A DNA stretch of 9,566 bases, taken from contig JASHTX010000084.1 in assembly GCA_030040335.1 (NCBI GenBank), positions 1-9,566 of the forward strand, given 5' to 3'. Position 1 is the first letter of the stretch. Each line of letters begins with the position of its first letter. Shown here in pieces: positions 1 to 5,785 of the stretch. Source of the DNA: Microcaldota archaeon. Its GTDB lineage: Archaea; Micrarchaeota; Micrarchaeia; Micrarchaeales; CABMGC01. Position numbers and translations under genes: made by a program. The notes beneath the pieces were generated by a model. That model had not been told where the DNA came from, searched no databases, and saw nothing but the letters and a program-made list of their open reading frames with translations.

Positions 1-446
1 AGCGAGAATGGAAGCGTGACTATCCCTATAGTGATTGCGCCTAGTTCCTTTGCCACCCTTGAGACAACGGGCATTGCCCCAGTGCCAGTGCCGCCTCCCA
101 TGCCTGCTGTTATGAACACAAGGTTAGTGTCCTTGAGAAGGAACTCAATCTCATTCTTTGAGAGCTCCGCTGACTTCTCACCTATATCAGGGAAACCACC
201 TGCGCCCAACCCATGCGTTATCTCCTTGCCAAGTATCAGTTTTGTGATATTGGGATTCATCGCGCCAAGCTGCCTTGCGTCTGTATTGAATGCAAAAAGC
301 CCAGCGCCCTTGACATCCATCATGCTCAGTCTCTGAACCGTGTTGTTGCCACCGCCTCCAACTCCGACGACAGCAATCTTGGGCTTGAAGAAGTCAAACT
401 CAGGAGGGATCGTTCCATGCGTAGGTTCTACTGGTCCGCCGTACAT
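1..446 (-). CDS. ftsZ: Cell division GTPase FtsZ, N-terminal part (cut by window edge)
   Basis: Tubulin-fold GTPase that polymerises into the Z-ring at the division site. The minus strand reads 148 complete codons from ATG at 446 down to the window edge, so the rest of the GTPase domain and the C-terminal tail lie outside. After an approximately 20-residue unstructured leader comes the first nucleotide-binding loop (AVVGVGGGGNN, residues 25-35), then the NTDAR segment (54-58). The tubulin/FtsZ signature GMGGGTGTGA is at 115-124, followed by the helix and strand expected after it (PVVSRVAKELGAITIGIVT). No key residue of the visible GTP site is missing. The start is supported by a T-rich box A candidate (CTTTTTATC, about 475-485 on the minus strand) roughly 30 bases upstream, giving a short leader. 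It is divergent from polX. Archaea may carry FtsZ1 and FtsZ2; which paralogue this is cannot be decided from the visible part. Confidence 0.95.
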   Translation of the reverse strand, partial: MYGGPVEPTHGTIPPEFDFFKPKIAVVGVGGGGNNTVQRLSMMDVKGAGLFAFNTDARQLGAMNPNITKLILGKEITHGLGAGGFPDIGEKSAELSKNEIEFLLKDTNLVFITAGMGGGTGTGAMPVVSRVAKELGAITIGIVTLPFS

Positions 447-558
447 TTCAACCGTTTATTATACAAGGGAGTAAAGATAAAAAGACTTCCTAATTGCTCC
501 AAATTCGGAATCTGGTACTCCGCGAAAGCCTATAAAGCATTATTTGCCAAATTCCATT
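447..558. promoter_or_regulatory. Divergent ftsZ / polX promoter region
   Basis: A 112-base gap between head-to-head genes. On the plus strand TATAAA at 531-536 is centred about 26 bases before GTG 559, the archaeal box A to start-site distance, so polX is probably transcribed as a leaderless message. On the minus strand the best box A for ftsZ is the T-rich CTTTTTATC near 475-485, which would give a leader of about 9 bases. A closer TATAATAA (minus strand, about 457-463) is only about 15 bases from the ftsZ ATG, too near to be its TATA box. Promoter assignments are inference from spacing. Confidence 0.55.
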
Positions 559-2292
559 GTGATAAACACAAAACTTGCCGAGATGCTGAATGAGATTGCT
601 GACATGCTGGAGCTCGAAGGCGAGAAGTACAGCAGGTTCGAGGTCCTTGCCTACAGGAAAGCTGCGGTTACGATAGGGAGCCTTCAGGAGGATGTAGAGG
701 GCATATACAGGAAGTCGGGAGTGGAGGGGCTGATGGAGCTTCCGGGAATAGGCAAGGGCATCGCCGGTTCAATAAAGGAATACATAGAGACCGGCAAGCT
801 TTCGAAGTACGAGATGCTCAAGAAGAAGTACCCGCTTGACCTGGCAAATCTCACAAAGATACAGGGAATGGGCGCCAAGAAGGCATTCAAACTCTACCAG
901 AACCTGAAGATAAAGGACGTGAACGGCCTGAAGAAGGCTCTTGAGCAGCAGAAAATCAGGAAACTTGAGGGTTTCGGGGAACAGAGCGAGGAGCAGATAA
1001 AGAAAGGCATAGCGCTGCTGGAAAGCGGAGGCGGAAGAATGCTCCTTGGCACTGCACTGCCCGAAGCTGAGGCAATAAGAGACAAGCTGGTAAAGTCAGG
1101 CCTGATAGAGAAGGCGGTAATCGGAGGATCGACAAGAAGGATGAGGGAGACCGTAGGAGATCTCGACATACTCTTGATGTCAAGCAAGGGTGAAAAGGCG
1201 ATGGATTTCATCACCTCGCTGCCGGAGGTGGAGAGCGTTCTGGTCAAGGGCCCGACAAAAACCTCGGTCAGGCTGAAGATAGGGCTTAACTGCGACTTCA
1301 GGGTCGTGCCGAAAGAGAGTTTCGGAGCAGCGCTGCAGTATTTCACGGGAAACAAGGACCATAACGTGAAGCTCAGGGAGATAGCGATTAAAAAGAGGCT
1401 CAAGCTTAGTGAGTGGGGGCTTTTTGACAGGAAGGAGAAGAACGTTGCAGCAGGAGAGAGTGAGGAGCAGGTCTACAAGGTGCTGGGTCTCGACTGGATG
1501 GAGCCGGAAATGAGGGAAGACAGGGGAGAGATAGACCTTGCGCAGCAGCACAGGCTACCTGCACTGATAAAAGGCAGCGATATAAAAGGCGATCTGCATG
1601 TGCACAGCAAGTACACGGATGGCGCAGATACGCTTGAGGAGCTTGCGGAAGCGGCAGCCAGGCTGGGATTGAAGTACATAGGGATGACCGATCATTCGAA
1701 GAGCGAGTACATCACTGGCGGCATGGGAGACAAGGAGTATGAAAAGTATTTTGCAGCAATAGACAAGGTCAACGACAAACTGGGTGGAAAGATAAAGCTG
1801 CTGAAGAGCGGCGAGGTTGACATCCTGAAGGACGGCTCCTTTGACGTGAGCGATAAGACTCTGGACCAGATGGATTATGTGCTCGGCGCTATACACACAA
1901 GTACAAAAATGGGGAGAGATGAGATGACAAAGCGGGTCGTAAAGGCGATGGAAAGCGGCTACCTGAACATATTCGCGCATCCGACAGAGCGGCTGATAAA
2001 CGAGCGCAACCCCATAGCCCTGGACCTCGACAAGGTCTTTGAGGCCGCGAAGAAGAATAATGTTGTGATGGAGATAGATTCGCAGCCTTCCAGGCTAGAC
2101 CTAAGCGACGAGAATGCGATTAAGGCAAAGAAGTACGGATTGAAGTTCTCAATAGATACAGATGCGCACAGAACCTCTCATTTTCAGTATATGCGCTACG
2201 GTGTTGCTGTGGCGAAACGCGCCTGGCTCACTAAAATCGATGTTGTGAATACAAAAGAAACTGATGAACTCCTGAAGCTACTTAAAAAATAA
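559..2292 (+). CDS. polX: Family X DNA polymerase with PHP exonuclease domain (PolX)
   Basis: Gap-filling repair polymerase of the bacterial/archaeal PolX type, acting in base-excision repair. The polymerase half is followed by a PHP-fold metal-dependent domain, which in studied bacterial homologues has 3'-5' exonuclease and AP-endonuclease activity. Numbered from GTG 559 (577 residues, close to the roughly 570 of Bacillus PolX): helix-hairpin-helix motifs at 61-70 (LPGIGKGIAG), 101-109 (IQGMGAKKA) and around 136-147; nucleotide motif GGSTRR at 189-194; palm carboxylates D201 and D203 (VGDLDIL) and D246 (CDFRVVP). The PHP metal ligands are all present: HVH at 347-349, TDH at 377-379, E419 (GEVDIL), H446 (AIHTS), H474 (FAHP) and DTDAH at 533-537. 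An in-frame TTG at 544 is an alternative start. GTG 559 is preferred because it sits about 26 bases after TATAAA and because the family usually begins close to the sequence that follows. The enzyme looks fully active. It diverges from ftsZ and converges on an unrelated membrane-protein gene. Confidence 0.96.
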   Translation: MINTKLAEMLNEIADMLELEGEKYSRFEVLAYRKAAVTIGSLQEDVEGIYRKSGVEGLMELPGIGKGIAGSIKEYIETGKLSKYEMLKKKYPLDLANLTKIQGMGAKKAFKLYQNLKIKDVNGLKKALEQQKIRKLEGFGEQSEEQIKKGIALLESGGGRMLLGTALPEAEAIRDKLVKSGLIEKAVIGGSTRRMRETVGDLDILLMSSKGEKAMDFITSLPEVESVLVKGPTKTSVRLKIGLNCDFRVVPKESFGAALQYFTGNKDHNVKLREIAIKKRLKLSEWGLFDRKEKNVAAGESEEQVYKVLGLDWMEPEMREDRGEIDLAQQHRLPALIKGSDIKGDLHVHSKYTDGADTLEELAEAAARLGLKYIGMTDHSKSEYITGGMGDKEYEKYFAAIDKVNDKLGGKIKLLKSGEVDILKDGSFDVSDKTLDQMDYVLGAIHTSTKMGRDEMTKRVVKAMESGYLNIFAHPTERLINERNPIALDLDKVFEAAKKNNVVMEIDSQPSRLDLSDENAIKAKKYGLKFSIDTDAHRTSHFQYMRYGVAVAKRAWLTKIDVVNTKETDELLKLLKK

Positions 2293-2306
2293 GTTTTTGG
2301 TTTCTT
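2293..2306 (+). terminator. T-rich tract after polX
   Basis: Immediately after the TAA of polX the plus strand reads GTTTTTGGTTTCTT, two T-runs of the kind that act as archaeal U-rich termination signals. No stem precedes it. It leads directly into the first copy of the intergenic repeat. Confidence 0.4.
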
Positions 2307-2313
2307 AGGGCGG

Positions 2314-2354
2314 GGCTGGCTCCCGGCCGAGGCCTACTTTCTATTAGGGAAATA
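2314..2354. repeat. Intergenic repeat, copy 1 (partial)
   Basis: This 41-base segment matches copy 2 (3723-3764) with about five substitutions and a few single-base indels. The match includes an identical 16-base block, TTTCTATTAGGGAAAT (2338-2353 here, 3746-3761 there). On the plus strand GGCTGG (2314-2319) can pair with CCGGCC (2323-2328) around a 3-base loop, and CTATT/AATAG (2340-2344 and 2350-2354) can pair around 5 bases. The 5' portion seen in copies 2 and 3 is absent. On the minus strand it lies about 60 bases beyond the stop of the 395-residue gene. Confidence 0.7.
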
Positions 2355-2417
2355 GTAAAAACTTGCACAAAATTGCTAAAAGGTTAGAAAAAGCTAGTTT
2401 GCCAGTTGTTTCAACTA
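2355..2417 (-). terminator. Hairpin plus T-tracts ending the 395-residue gene
   Basis: AGTTG (2404-2408) and CAACT (2412-2416) form a perfect 5-bp stem around a 3-base loop and overlap the TAG stop of the minus-strand gene. On the minus strand the transcript then runs into T-runs within CTAGCTTTTTC, ACCTTTTAGC and AGTTTTTAC (about 2400 down to 2356). A stem followed by repeated U-tracts is a plausible archaeal terminator. The assignment is by pattern only. Confidence 0.45.
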
Positions 2418-3602
2418 AACTTTAACCCTTACCGGTGACCTTGCACTCCTCGCCAGTTGGACAACATCTAAATTCATAGCAAGTTTCTCAAGTTTGTCAG
2501 ATGCTCTTATGTAGGCCGCTTCCGCCCTCTCCATTCCTCTTCCGACTTGACCTAGCATAAGGCCGATTCCCCGTTTCAGCGCGCCCTTTTCATTTTTGTC
2601 CAAGTACTGTATCTTTCCGCTGCCAAGTTGGTCCAGCAGGCCTACTCTCACCTCTGGGGGCAACGAACTGCTCACCAGGCTCGATATTGTCTCGGCAAGA
2701 GCGTTCGCGTTTGGAACTTCTCGACTTGCATCATCTTCGCTCTTTTGTATATGTCTATGCGCAGCGATGGCTAGTAAAGATGCACCGCTCAGTAGGGCAA
2801 CCAAAAAGCCTGCCTCCATGTTTATGTTGGCAACTCGTACGCCCCTGCTGGCTGCTTGCATGCTCATGTTGGCCGCTTGTGCAATTGAACTGACCGAAGT
2901 CGAAGAGACTTGTATATTAGCAGTTCCATTGATGGCACCACCTCCGGTTACCTGGCTCGCGTTGATCAATTTTACAGCGTATAAGACTCCGTTTGAAACT
3001 ACCGTTGTAGTGCCATTAGGACCAAGGGCAACTGTCTTCGGCGCACCGCCATAAGCCGAATATTGGGCCAAGGAAGTCGCGTTCCACCAGTATGGAAAAA
3101 GGTACAGCTTGGCTCCTGTAGCACTGGTACCGTTGAAGTTCGGCAGGATCTTAAAGAATATGTCAAGCTCATTACCAGAAACAGAGTTGAGATTTGATGG
3201 CGACCACCCTGTACCATTTATTATCGGCGTATATGATAGCGAATATGATTCAAACGGCATTAGGGCGGCTGACATACTGTGTGCATTATTATACAGGACG
3301 TTATTAGTCCCAGGGGTTGACAACACAGAGGAAGCTATCTGGGAGAGAAGTTTCGGGTAGTTTGCCAGGAAGGCAGGGGTCGAAAATACCGGAACACTAT
3401 ACCCCACAGCTCCTGGGTAGTTTGCGTCGAACACAACTTTCGGAGATACCATAGCACCCTGTGCCTGAGCCAGGAGTATTGCTGATTTTGTAAGCGTGCT
3501 CTCTGCTTTCTCAAGCAAATAGGCGCTGTATGCTACAAGAGACATTCCGCCCACCAGCCCCGCTCCAGCGGCTACTTCTCCTGCTTTAGACTTAGTATCC
3601 AT
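2415..3602 (-). CDS. Sequon-rich membrane protein with large predicted exterior domain
   Basis: I do not recognise this 395-residue protein. It has a predicted membrane helix near the N-terminus (about 11-30, rich in Ala/Gly/Val/Leu), a central domain of about 230 residues, a second helix at about 263-281 (GFLVALLSGASLLAIAA), and a charged helical tail of about 110 residues. The central domain carries seven N-x-S/T sequons (Asn 129, 157, 174, 196, 214, 225, 245) and is rich in Ser, Thr, Asn, Gly and Tyr; there is none outside it. That fits an N-in/C-in topology with the middle exposed outside and N-glycosylated. The tail contains a basic C-terminus (SARSPVRVKV). ATG 3602 follows a TATTTAAAG box (minus strand, about 3639-3631) by roughly 33 bases, giving a short leader. 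It sits between two copies of the intergenic repeat and converges on polX. An S-layer-associated, adhesion or sensor role is possible but unsupported. Confidence 0.8.
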   Translation of the reverse strand: MDTKSKAGEVAAGAGLVGGMSLVAYSAYLLEKAESTLTKSAILLAQAQGAMVSPKVVFDANYPGAVGYSVPVFSTPAFLANYPKLLSQIASSVLSTPGTNNVLYNNAHSMSAALMPFESYSLSYTPIINGTGWSPSNLNSVSGNELDIFFKILPNFNGTSATGAKLYLFPYWWNATSLAQYSAYGGAPKTVALGPNGTTTVVSNGVLYAVKLINASQVTGGGAINGTANIQVSSTSVSSIAQAANMSMQAASRGVRVANINMEAGFLVALLSGASLLAIAAHRHIQKSEDDASREVPNANALAETISSLVSSSLPPEVRVGLLDQLGSGKIQYLDKNEKGALKRGIGLMLGQVGRGMERAEAAYIRASDKLEKLAMNLDVVQLARSARSPVRVKV

Positions 3603-3673
3603 TTCATCACGCAGATACTTGCCGAGCCCTCTTTAAATACATTGACTTTATATCTGTAAAACCCATTTCCTTT
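3603..3673 (-). promoter_or_regulatory. Promoter region of the 395-residue gene
   Basis: On the minus strand two A/T boxes precede ATG 3602: GATATAAAGT (3653-3644) and GTATTTAAAG (3640-3631). The second is at the better distance, predicting a start site near 3609 and a leader of about 7 bases. The first may be an alternative box or an upstream element. Confidence 0.45.
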
Positions 3674-3675
3674 GC

Positions 3676-3765
3676 CAGCTCAAGCCTCAATTCCCCCCCT
3701 ATAACCCGCCTTTCACGCAGCAGGCTGACTCCGGCCGAGACCTGTTTTCTATTAGGGAAATTAGG
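3676..3765. repeat. Intergenic repeat, copy 2 (longest)
   Basis: This copy covers the full element: it shares its left two thirds with copy 3 and its right half with copy 1. The segment 3703-3736 matches 4106-4140 at 32 of 34 positions plus one inserted base, and similarity continues leftward through CCAGCT and CAAGCC blocks. On the plus strand GGCTG (3723-3727) pairs with CGGCC (3732-3736) around ACTC. It starts about 7 bases beyond the stop codon of the 74-residue gene (minus strand) and ends about 70 bases before the next minus-strand gene. Confidence 0.75.
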
Positions 3766-3771
3766 CAGAAA

Positions 3772-3996
3772 TTACGATCGGGGTGGAAGATTAGTGAATG
3801 CATTGTGCTTTTTAACTAAAAGTACGCCTCCGGTTAAGAATACGATGCCTATCAAACAAATAACAATTGCCATTAGCCCCAAAAATTGACGCAATAATAT
3901 ACCAGCACATAATAAGAACAGTCCTAGTATGGAAAACATAATTCCGGATATGAGCACACCGCGTCTTGACTGTGGCGGTACAAAGACATCACCCAT
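3772..3996 (-). CDS. Small membrane protein with two helices
   Basis: A 74-residue protein I do not recognise. A short polar N-terminus (MGDVFVPPQSRRG) leads into a hydrophobic helix at about 13-34 and a second at about 37-61, joined by a very tight turn containing Arg-Gln. A basic, polar tail follows (KKHNAF...PPRS). This is a helical hairpin, probably with both ends in the cytoplasm by the positive-inside rule (RR before helix 1, KK after helix 2). On the minus strand TTATAA near 4036-4031 lies about 37 bases before ATG 3996, predicting a leader of about 11 bases. It is bracketed by repeat copies 2 and 3. Short length means chance cannot be excluded, but the clean helix pattern and the promoter favour a real gene. 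Small toxin-like or accessory membrane peptides would also look like this. Confidence 0.6.
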   Translation of the reverse strand: MGDVFVPPQSRRGVLISGIMFSILGLFLLCAGILLRQFLGLMAIVICLIGIVFLTGGVLLVKKHNAFTNLPPRS

Positions 3997-4077
3997 TTAT
4001 AGACACCCGATACTAACTGACCTGATCAAATTATAAGGCTTTGTATAATATCATCCTGCGGTTTGGGATAGTTCCAA
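3997..4077 (-). promoter_or_regulatory. Promoter region of the 74-residue gene
   Basis: The minus strand contains CCTTATAATT (4038-4029), with another A/T-rich box TATTATACAA about 12 bases further upstream. The first is correctly spaced to start transcription about 10 bases before ATG 3996. Nothing else is evident between here and repeat copy 3. Confidence 0.4.
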
Positions 4078-4078
4078 C

Positions 4079-4149
4079 CAGCTTCAAGCCCAAGTATTCC
4101 CTTCCAACCCGCCCTTCACGCAGTAGGCTGACTCCTGGCCAAGGTTTTT
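4079..4149. repeat. Intergenic repeat, copy 3
   Basis: Similar to copy 2 across about 70 bases, ending in GGCC, a purine triplet and a T-run. Its right end reaches the TGA stop codon of gdhA (4149-4151). The central block TTCACGCAG is identical in both copies. The plus-strand stem GGCTG (4126-4130) with TGGCC (4136-4140) is kept through two G-T pairs. The TTTCTATTAGGGAAAT block of copies 1 and 2 is missing here. Confidence 0.7.
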
Positions 4150-5411
4150 CAGTACCAGCCCCTGGCTTTCATTGAAGCCGCAACACGGCTGACCGCGATT
4201 ATGTAGGCAGCTGTCCTCGGGGTTATCTTCTTTCCCGCAGCGCCGTACTTCTGCTGGACGTCGATCAGGTCCTTGAAAGACTTGGTCATTATTGCATCGA
4301 GCCTCTCGTATACCTCCTCAGTGCCCCAGTAGTAGCCCTGTCTGTTCTGCGCCCACTCGAAGTAGGAGACTATGACTCCGCCAGAGTTCACGAGGAAGTC
4401 AGGGTAGTCGGGTATCTTGCGCTCGAAGAGTATCTTGTCTGCGTCTGGAGTCACAGGACCATTCGCCAGCTCGAGAACCATCTTTGCCTTGATCTTGTCA
4501 GCGTTTGCCTTTGTTATCTGGCTCTCCAGCGCAGCAGGTATCAGGACATCGACATCCAGCTCGAGTAACTCCTCGTTGCTTACCTTCTCGGCACCCTTGT
4601 AGGTGACGACGCTGCCGGTCTTATCCTTGGCCTGCTTGAGCTTTTCCAGATCAAGCCCTTTCTTTGAGTATACGCCGCCGTGCGAGTCGCTTATAGCCAC
4701 AACCTCAGCCCCCAGCTTCTCGGCCAGTTCGAAGGCGTATGCGCCTGCGTTGCCGAATCCCTGTATCGCAATCTTTGCACCCTTTAGCTTCATCTTCATG
4801 TGAGCAGCTGCTTCTCTGAGCACGTACATCCCGCCCATTGCCGTTGAGTCGAACCTGCCTGCAGAACCCCACGTCTCAAGCGGCTTTCCCGTTATTGTAC
4901 CGAACTCAGTATGACCCACGAGCTTCGAATACTCGTCCATCATCCAGGCCATTATCTGCGGCGTAGTGTATACATCAGGGGCGGGTACATCCACATCAGG
5001 GCCTATGAAGCGGCAGACAGCTCTCATGTAAGCCCTTGAAAGGTTCTCCAGCTCCTGCGGATTAAACGTCTTGGGGTCGCATATTACGCCGCCCTTTGCT
5101 CCTCCGAAGGGGATGTTGCCGAGCGAGCACTTCCATGTCATCCAGGAAGCCAGCGCCTTAACTGTGTCAAGGCTCTCCTGCGGATGGAACCTGAGGCCTC
5201 CCTTGCCCGGTCCTCTTGCGTTGTTGTGAATGACCCTGAAGCCAGTGAAGACCTTTGTCGCCCCGTTACGCATCTTCACGGGTATGTTCATTATAACAGT
5301 CTGCATCGGCTCTCTCAGTATTGCGTGCGCTTGCTTGTCGAGGTTCATTACCTCAGCAGCCTCATCCAGCTGCTCCTGTGCTATTTTGAAAGGATTCAGT
5401 TCTTCTGGCAT
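4149..5411 (-). CDS. gdhA: Glutamate dehydrogenase, Glu/Leu/Phe/Val dehydrogenase family
   Basis: Reversible oxidative deamination of glutamate to 2-oxoglutarate and ammonium with NAD(P); normally a soluble hexamer linking nitrogen and carbon metabolism. The 420-residue length matches archaeal hexameric enzymes. Substrate-site and catalytic lysines are present: K70 in GPGKGGLRFHP (67-77), K94 in MTWKCSLGNIPF, and K106 in FGGAKGGV. The catalytic aspartate is D146 (PAPDVYT). The Rossmann glycine loop is GFGNAG at 218-223, with SDSHGG after the second strand, as in Pyrococcus-type enzymes. LANGPVTPDAD (315-325) and SGGVIVSYFEW (343-353) are family hallmarks. One deviation: the usual GGS in the ITGKP...GGS.GR segment reads WGS (181-183). 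Co-factor preference cannot be read safely. ATG 5411 lies 16 bases after the regulator gene, so the two are probably one transcript. Its stop codon abuts repeat copy 3. Confidence 0.96.
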   Translation of the reverse strand: MPEELNPFKIAQEQLDEAAEVMNLDKQAHAILREPMQTVIMNIPVKMRNGATKVFTGFRVIHNNARGPGKGGLRFHPQESLDTVKALASWMTWKCSLGNIPFGGAKGGVICDPKTFNPQELENLSRAYMRAVCRFIGPDVDVPAPDVYTTPQIMAWMMDEYSKLVGHTEFGTITGKPLETWGSAGRFDSTAMGGMYVLREAAAHMKMKLKGAKIAIQGFGNAGAYAFELAEKLGAEVVAISDSHGGVYSKKGLDLEKLKQAKDKTGSVVTYKGAEKVSNEELLELDVDVLIPAALESQITKANADKIKAKMVLELANGPVTPDADKILFERKIPDYPDFLVNSGGVIVSYFEWAQNRQGYYWGTEEVYERLDAIMTKSFKDLIDVQQKYGAAGKKITPRTAAYIIAVSRVAASMKARGWY

Positions 5412-5427
5412 TTACTCTACCCAAAAA

Positions 5428-5745
5428 TCATGCTAGATCGACAGCAACTAGCTTTTCGCATAGCGCGTCTATCTCAGTGTCCGTTATTTTGCTGGGCCCT
5501 CCTGCAACCAGCTTCCTGACTATCTCTTCGTTCAACTTGTGCTCTATTATGTAGTTCTTAAGGCTCTCTATCTCCTCCGAGTGCTTGCCGCCCAGGTATT
5601 TGCTGACAGCCACCTGCACCACTCCTATGTGCCTGGCGATCTCCTCCTGCTTATATCCGTATTTCTTGCGCATCGTTTCGGCAATCGACGCTCTGACAGC
5701 CGGAAGTATCACATTCACTATGTCTTTGCACTCAGGATGATTCAT
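5428..5745 (-). CDS. XRE-type helix-turn-helix transcriptional regulator (COG2522-like)
   Basis: A 105-residue DNA-binding protein matching the archaeal COG2522 pattern. There is a conserved N-terminal helix (IVNVILPAVRASIAETM, 9-25) and then a helix-turn-helix at about 32-54, with YKQEEIARHIGV as the first helix and turn and QVAVSKYLGGK as the recognition helix and cap. A C-terminal helical part contains one cysteine (ALCEKL) where relatives often have a Cys pair. It is located 16 bases upstream of gdhA on the same strand, so local control of glutamate dehydrogenase is a reasonable guess, not shown. ATTATATACC (minus strand, 5774-5765) is centred about 25 bases before ATG 5745, predicting a leaderless transcript. 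The effector, if any, is unknown. Confidence 0.86.
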   Translation of the reverse strand: MNHPECKDIVNVILPAVRASIAETMRKKYGYKQEEIARHIGVVQVAVSKYLGGKHSEEIESLKNYIIEHKLNEEIVRKLVAGGPSKITDTEIDALCEKLVAVDLA

Positions 5746-5785
5746 GCCTATACATCGCTTAAAAGGTATATAATGCTAGCGCAGC
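5746..5785 (-). promoter_or_regulatory. TATA box of the regulator-gdhA operon
   Basis: The 40-base gap holds ATTATATACCTTTT on the minus strand (5774-5761), centred about 25 bases before ATG 5745. The 12-mer TTATATACCTTT is identical to the one in the RpiB-fold gene promoter at 6409-6420. A GCTAGC palindrome (5775-5780) lies just upstream and could be an operator or chance. Confidence 0.6.

Noticed and set aside
16..336. Open frame on the plus strand over ftsZ
   Set aside because: It is the complement of the FtsZ GTPase domain, including the GGGTGTG signature on the other strand.
894..1980. Several open frames on the minus strand within polX
   Set aside because: They overlap the conserved polymerase and PHP motifs of the plus strand and show no recognisable domains.
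2596..3054. Open frame on the plus strand over the 395-residue gene
   Set aside because: The minus-strand frame has a promoter, a clean two-helix architecture and sequons in one domain; the plus frame has none of these.
3676..4149. tRNA or tRNA fragment at the intergenic repeats
   Set aside because: The segments contain a small conserved stem but no T-arm GGTTCAAATCC-type sequence, no D-arm and no acceptor pairing on either strand.
2314..4149. Integron attC sites
   Set aside because: The gene-plus-repeat layout is suggestive, but I find no pair of RYYYAAC and GTTRRRY core sites, no long imperfect palindrome and no integrase in the window.
2314..4149. CRISPR array
   Set aside because: Only three degenerate copies separated by whole genes, with no regular spacers and no cas genes.
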